DNA from: Bacillota bacterium
Lineage (GTDB): Bacteria > Bacillota > Desulfitobacteriia > Desulfitobacteriales > JAJXUE01
Assembly (NCBI GenBank): GCA_021811155.1
Contig: JAJZPO010000027.1
Span: 1-34,040 of the forward strand
Direction: 5' to 3'
DNA length: 34,040 nucleotides
Below, one piece after another: positions 31,185 through 34,040 of the stretch. The notes beneath the pieces are model-generated. The model was not told where the DNA came from, ran no database searches, and saw only the letters and a list, made by a program, of their open reading frames with translations. The first letter of the stretch is position 1. Each line of letters opens with the position of its first letter. The translations under genes were made by a program, and so were the position numbers.

Positions 31185-31203
31185 TTCAACCATTCCTTCC
31201 CTG

Positions 31204-32097
31204 TTAGCAGACCAGATTCATCAGATCATCTATGGTCTTTCTCAACTTATTCTTTTCCGTCTGGGACTCCAGTCTGCCTGACTCTGACATCAGCACATCA
31301 AAACAGACTTCCCGGAACATGGGGTCTTCGCCCCCGGCTTTGATCCTGCACTCCTTGCACACGCGGGCGATCATGATCGTGGCCCGAAGCGAAGGGGCAA
31401 ATTGCGAACTGGCAACGAAACGCAAGTCCCGCACCAGATTCACGATGCGCTCCACATCAGACTTTGGCAGACCCGACTTGACACAGGCAATCATTATTTC
31501 CGTTTCCCGGTCGTAATAGCTGAGGTCGATGGTGATCATTCTGTCCCGCAAAGCATCCTGAAACTTGTGTACCCCTGCGTATTCTTCCGGATTGCTGGTA
31601 AAAATGGCGGAAAACTCCGGGTGCACCTTTAAGATTTGCTCCCCCTTTTGGAACTGGGAGAGGTCAAGAATTTTCTCTTCCAGCACCGCCAGGAGCGCAT
31701 TGTTGGCTTCGGGACGGGAACGGGTAAACTCGTCGTACACCAGGGTGGCGCCTATCCGGCACGCCCGGGTCAACCTGCCGTCATACCACACCGAGTCAAC
31801 CGACTCCTCGCCCTTCCAGACTGAATGGATGTAATTGTCAACTACCTTTTTGCGCTTGAGCCCGAAATTTCCGCCTATCAGGTCAGTGTTGGTAAACTCA
31901 TCATTGCCGTGGATAAGCATGACCGGCCGCTTAAGCTGCTCAGCCGCATACAAGGCCAGCGTGGTTTTTCCGGTCCCGGCCGGCCCGCAAAAATGAACCG
32001 GGAACCCGGCCCTCAGGTAAGTCAGCGCCTTATTGATAATCTTTTTGATACACTGGGTTTCTACGAACTTGCCGTCACTGCGCAGGATGTCTGTCAT
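31204..32097 (-). CDS. gvpN: Gas vesicle ATPase GvpN
   Basis: Start at ATG 32097 (MTDILRSDGKFVETQCIKKI); 297 residues. It is a MoxR-type AAA+ ATPase: Walker A GPAGTGKTT 38-46, Walker B LVYDEF 119-124 followed by TRSRPEANNALLAVLEE, sensor I IFTSNPEEYAG, and RDRMITIDL. These motifs with the gvp context identify GvpN, which helps vesicle enlargement. Confidence 0.97.
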   Translation of the reverse strand: MTDILRSDGKFVETQCIKKIINKALTYLRAGFPVHFCGPAGTGKTTLALYAAEQLKRPVMLIHGNDEFTNTDLIGGNFGLKRKKVVDNYIHSVWKGEESVDSVWYDGRLTRACRIGATLVYDEFTRSRPEANNALLAVLEEKILDLSQFQKGEQILKVHPEFSAIFTSNPEEYAGVHKFQDALRDRMITIDLSYYDRETEIMIACVKSGLPKSDVERIVNLVRDLRFVASSQFAPSLRATIMIARVCKECRIKAGGEDPMFREVCFDVLMSESGRLESQTEKNKLRKTIDDLMNLVC

Positions 32098-32123
32098 AGC
32101 CCAACTACCCACCTTATTTCAAT

Positions 32124-32393
32124 CTAATCCTGGAGCTGTGTCTCAACTTGTGTCCTTTCCCTCAATCCTTTGCGCTGGTAGCCCAGTATTTCGCCGTTTT
32201 CGTGCACCTCTACCTGATACAGGGCTAGGATATCGTCCTGGCCCCGTTTTCTCAGATACTCCGAATCCTCAATAGTTTCTACCTCGACCCACCAGCCGTT
32301 CTCCATCCTGGTCACTCCGATTACGTTGGCGGGTTTATGCAAAGTCGTTTGAAAGAATTGACTTACCAGTTCAACCAGTTTCACTATGCCCAT
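32124..32393 (-). CDS. gvpO: Gas vesicle protein GvpO
   Basis: Start at ATG 32393 (MGIVKLVELVSQFFQ) with GGGAGGGAAGG upstream gives 89 residues; the longer frame to 32489 lacks a ribosome site. GWWVEVETIEDSEYLRKRGQ and DDILALYQVEVHENGEILGY are the GvpO signature. It is the first gene after gvpA2 and probably shares its transcript through the intervening hairpin. Confidence 0.94.
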   Translation of the reverse strand: MGIVKLVELVSQFFQTTLHKPANVIGVTRMENGWWVEVETIEDSEYLRKRGQDDILALYQVEVHENGEILGYQRKGLRERTQVETQLQD

Positions 32394-32533
32394 TGCCTTC
32401 CCTCCCCCTGCGGTCTTCAGCGAAATTTCCGCTCCCTTTGAAATTCTATGTATCCCACCCTGCGAAGGTGCCGGATCCCCTTGCCTCAAGCGCCTAACCT
32501 GCCAGCACAGATCACCCTAAGCCTGCCCCAACT

Positions 32534-32568
32534 TCTGAATTCTGACTTCTGAATTCTGAATTCCGACC
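32534..32568. repeat. Heptamer tract ending TCCGACC
   Basis: TCTGAAT, TCTGACT, TCTGAAT, TCTGAAT and TCCGACC follow in exact 7-base register between gvpA2 and gvpO. Confidence 0.75.
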
Positions 32569-32602
32569 CTTGAGAACAGACTCCTGAGTCTGCTTAAAAG
32601 TG

Positions 32603-32636
32603 TGGTCGAGACACGGCCGCTGCCATGTCTCGACCA
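32603..32636 (-). terminator. Hairpin after gvpA2 (attenuator or RNA stabiliser)
   Basis: TGGTCGAGACA (32603-32613) and TGTCTCGACCA (32626-32636) form a perfect 11-bp stem with a 12-base loop; on the minus strand a short CACTTTTAA follows. Lying 22 bases after the gvpA2 stop, it may end most transcripts or protect gvpA mRNA while some polymerase continues to gvpO. Confidence 0.65.
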
Positions 32637-32657
32637 TAGGACTATACTTGGAAAATC

Positions 32658-32870
32658 CTAGAAAACCGGATCGGCTTTTAACAAACCTACAGCTCCGGCA
32701 TACTTGAGCCAGGTGTTAACAGAGGCGATAACCACCCTGGCTTCCACAGCCAGCAGTTCGATCCCTACCAGGGACACCCTGACAAATGCGTCGATAACAA
32801 TACCTTTGTCTAAGATCCGGTCGATAACTTCCGCCAGGCTGGACGCGTCAATGTCTTTGTGAATGGCCAT
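32658..32870 (-). CDS. gvpA: Major gas vesicle shell protein GvpA, copy 2
   Basis: ATG at 32870 follows AAGGGGG; 70 residues. [20 protein letters not shown] and [20 protein letters not shown] are diagnostic of GvpA. It is 58/70 identical by eye to the other copy; differences cluster at the C-terminus (LLKADPVF). Own promoter upstream at 32972-33000. It builds the ribbed gas-vesicle wall. Confidence 0.98.
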   Translation of the reverse strand: MAIHKDIDASSLAEVIDRILDKGIVIDAFVRVSLVGIELLAVEARVVIASVNTWLKYAGAVGLLKADPVF

Positions 32871-32971
32871 TTTACAACCCCCTTTTTTTCTAGATATTTC
32901 CCAGCTCTCCCCTCTCGGGCAGGGCATTGGAAACAGCTTGTTCTGGATTTGTCCAGGCCCCTCGCCTGTCT

Positions 32972-33000
32972 ACCATATTATATTTGGGCTTCAAGGACAA
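32972..33000 (-). promoter_or_regulatory. gvpA2 promoter
   Basis: TTGTCC (32995-33000) and TATGGT (32972-32977) lie 17 bases apart on the minus strand, preceding ATG by about 100 bases. The block AATATAATATGGTAGACA nearly matches the one upstream of gvpA1 (AATATAGTATTGTAGACA), the main support. A sporulation sigma cannot be excluded. Confidence 0.65.
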
Positions 33001-33144
33001 AGGTTCCAACAGTCCGGAAAATTTGTCCTCTTTAATTGGGTGCTGAGAAGGCCGGAGCCCGGAGGCCTATGGAAGCACGGCAAACATTTCTTGACTATTA
33101 TTTTAAGAAAGCACGGCAGCCACGGGTTCGTTTTTCCAGGCCAT

Positions 33145-33179
33145 TCTGAATTCTGCCTTCTGACTTCTGAATTCCAACC
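33145..33179. repeat. Heptamer tract between gvpA genes
   Basis: TCTGAAT, TCTGCCT, TCTGACT, TCTGAAT and TCCAACC follow in 7-base register; same order and near-same end unit as the tract at 32534. Confidence 0.72.
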
Positions 33180-33271
33180 TATAATTCTTCCTTCTAGCTG
33201 CACGCACATCTAATGAATTATATGTCAGGGGCTTTCTCTCTGCTAATAGGTATTCTTTTCCACGTTACGGC

Positions 33272-33305
33272 AAAAACCGGGAAGGGCTTTCCCCCTCCCG
33301 GTTTT
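33272..33305 (-). terminator. Terminator downstream of gvpA1
   Basis: AAAACCGGGA (33273-33282) pairs with TCCCGGTTTT (33296-33305), extended by three inner G-C pairs; the minus strand then reads TTTTTG. It would make gvpA1 mostly monocistronic. Confidence 0.8.
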
Positions 33306-33324
33306 CACCGGAAACCTTATAGTA

Positions 33325-33447
33325 GAGACCGTTCAAAAACGAGTATAGCGCGGAGAACACTCTGCCGGCACCGGAGGCGTACTGGACGTACGTTGAGGAT
33401 GCCGGCCGAGTGTTCGACAAAGCTAGACGAAGTTTTTCAACGGTCTC
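33325..33447. repeat. 123-bp palindromic intergenic element
   Basis: Outer arms 33325-33340 and 33432-33447 pair 15 of 16 (GAGACCGTTcAAAAAC). Inner arms 33355-33370 and 33400-33415 pair with one or two mismatches (GAACACTC, TGCCGGCA). The tip is CGTAC-TGGAC-GTACG at 33378-33392. It ends two bases from the gvpA1 stop. It resembles miniature inverted-repeat or REP-type elements; no ORF inside. Confidence 0.7.
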
Positions 33448-33448
33448 C

Positions 33449-33661
33449 TTAGAAATCGCATTCAGCCTTGGTCAGGCCTACCGCATAAGCATACTTGAGC
33501 CAAGAGTGAACGGAAGCGATAACCACCCTGGCCTCCACAGCCAGCAGCTCGATTCCAAGCAAAGCTACCCTGACATAGGCGTCGATGACGACACCTTTGT
33601 CCAGGATACGGTCGACAACCTCGGCCAGGCTCGACGCATCAATATCTTTGTGAATGGCCAT
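33449..33661 (-). CDS. gvpA: Major gas vesicle shell protein GvpA, copy 1
   Basis: ATG at 33661 follows a GGGGGGG run; 70 residues. [20 protein letters not shown] and [20 protein letters not shown] are diagnostic of GvpA. C-terminus LTKAECDF contains a Cys, unusual for a shell protein and absent in copy 2. It has its own promoter about 185 bases upstream and its own terminator. Confidence 0.98.
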   Translation of the reverse strand: MAIHKDIDASSLAEVVDRILDKGVVIDAYVRVALLGIELLAVEARVVIASVHSWLKYAYAVGLTKAECDF

Positions 33662-33848
33662 TTTACACCCCCCCTTTCTCGCCTTTATTACGCCGGACTA
33701 GCCCAGCTCACTACCAGAACATTTTTTGGCAGAATGGATAAGGTTTCAGCTTGTCGGCCTTAATTTACTCGTGAAATTTGTCAACCCCCTTTCTCTGCCA
33801 AACGACTTCTGCCGCCGGATGCCGGGCTTCCTTTCCGGCAGCTTGTCT

Positions 33849-33877
33849 ACAATACTATATTCCCGGCGCTCGGACAA
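33849..33877 (-). promoter_or_regulatory. gvpA1 promoter
   Basis: TTGTCC (33872-33877), 17-base spacer, TATTGT (33849-33854) on the minus strand, followed by AGACAAGC. The module recurs before gvpA2. The transcript would have a leader of about 180 bases. Confidence 0.65.
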
Positions 33878-33927
33878 GGTTACCGGCTGGCCTGATCCGC
33901 AAAACAAGCTTTTTGCCGGAACGCAAG

Positions 33928-33963
33928 AAACGCGCGCTGTGTTTTTCCTCAGCGCGCGCGTTT
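33928..33963. repeat. GC-rich hairpin upstream of gvpA1
   Basis: AAACGCGCGCTG (33928-33939) pairs with CAGCGCGCGCGTTT (33950-33963) around a ten-base loop, with two extra bases on one side. Short T-runs flank it on both strands, so a bidirectional terminator is possible. Confidence 0.55.
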
Positions 33964-33970
33964 CCCTGCC

Positions 33971-34002
33971 GAGGCTGAGACATGTATGTTAGTCTCAGCC
34001 TC
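33971..34002. repeat. Perfect 11-bp inverted repeat
   Basis: GAGGCTGAGAC (33971-33981) and GTCTCAGCCTC (33992-34002) are exact complements with a ten-base AT-rich loop. No T-run follows; it could be a regulator site or RNA structure. Confidence 0.55.
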
Positions 34003-34040
34003 TCTAGGACTAGGACCGCGCTAGCCCCGGCCCTTCTTTT

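Larger units (their letters stand above)
32871..33448. other. Spacer between the two gvpA genes
   Basis: About 580 bases hold, in minus-strand order, a 123-bp palindromic element (33325-33447), a strong terminator (33272-33305), a heptamer tract (33145-33179), the gvpA2 promoter (32972-33000) and a roughly 100-base leader. No coding gene is seen. Confidence 0.8.
33662..34040. other. Upstream region of gvpA1
   Basis: 379 bases without a gene. They include the gvpA1 promoter (33849-33877), a second TTGACA on the minus strand (33779-33784) lacking a good -10, GC-rich small palindromes, and two strong hairpins (33928-33963 and 33971-34002). The hairpins may end a gene lying to the right of the window. 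Confidence 0.75.

Noticed and set aside
33779-33784. TTGACA as the gvpA1 -35 box
   Set aside because: No acceptable -10 at 16-18 bases; the TTGTCC/TATTGT pair is shared with gvpA2 and fits better.

Overview
The window looks like a low-to-mid GC, spore-forming Firmicute of the Peptococcaceae/Desulfotomaculum-Pelotomaculum type. That rests on a dnaG-rpoD operon with a short SigA, Bacillus-like gas-vesicle gene order, strong AGGAGG ribosome sites and frequent GTG/TTG starts. The genus is an inference. Almost everything is on the minus strand.

Region 1 (1-19464) is the lysogeny and early half of a prophage; its left end lies outside the window. The plus strand carries a LexA/CI-type repressor with two HTH segments and an S24 domain, then a tyrosine integrase pointing at tRNA-Val. 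The opposing minus-strand early operon begins with an XRE regulator and an excisionase-like protein. It continues through DUF2815, zinc-ribbon proteins, a PcfK/PcfJ-like pair, a DUF3102 coiled-coil protein, a 3D-domain protein and an SMC/Rad50-like ATPase. It ends with an HD protein, a Sak4-like AAA ATPase, a DHH phosphoesterase, ASCH, DUF669, a DEAD/DEAH helicase, an HNH endonuclease and small unknowns. Repeated 14-bp boxes cover the divergent repressor/early promoters. No structural, packaging or lysis genes are in view.

Region 2 (19465-23089) is host chromosome: tRNA-Asn, tRNA-Met (or Ile2) and tRNA-Val, then dnaG-rpoD ending in a strong terminator. The prophage abuts the 3' end of tRNA-Val, its probable attachment site.

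Region 3 (23478-34040) is a gas-vesicle cluster read on the minus strand: gvpA1, gvpA2, gvpO, gvpN, a coiled-coil protein, an Hsp20/GvpH-like protein, an ArsA/Get3-type ATPase, a CDC48/VAT-type double AAA+ ATPase, gvpF, gvpG, gvpL, gvpS, an extra gvpF/L, gvpK and gvpJ. From gvpN onward this is the Bacillus megaterium N-F-G-L-S-K-J order with two chaperone-like ATPases inserted after the N block and an extra gvpF/L inserted between S and K. The two gvpA genes share a promoter module but differ in leader and 3' signals, so shell protein is probably made in excess over assembly factors.

The most interesting signals are: (i) the Get3-like plus CDC48-like pair in a gas-vesicle operon, suggesting a dedicated path for handling a very hydrophobic shell protein; (ii) intergenic tracts with strict 7-bp periodicity across the host part but not seen in the prophage; (iii) a 123-bp palindromic element next to gvpA1; (iv) the prophage operator array; and (v) a plus-strand zinc-ribbon gene with its own terminator inside the minus-strand early operon.
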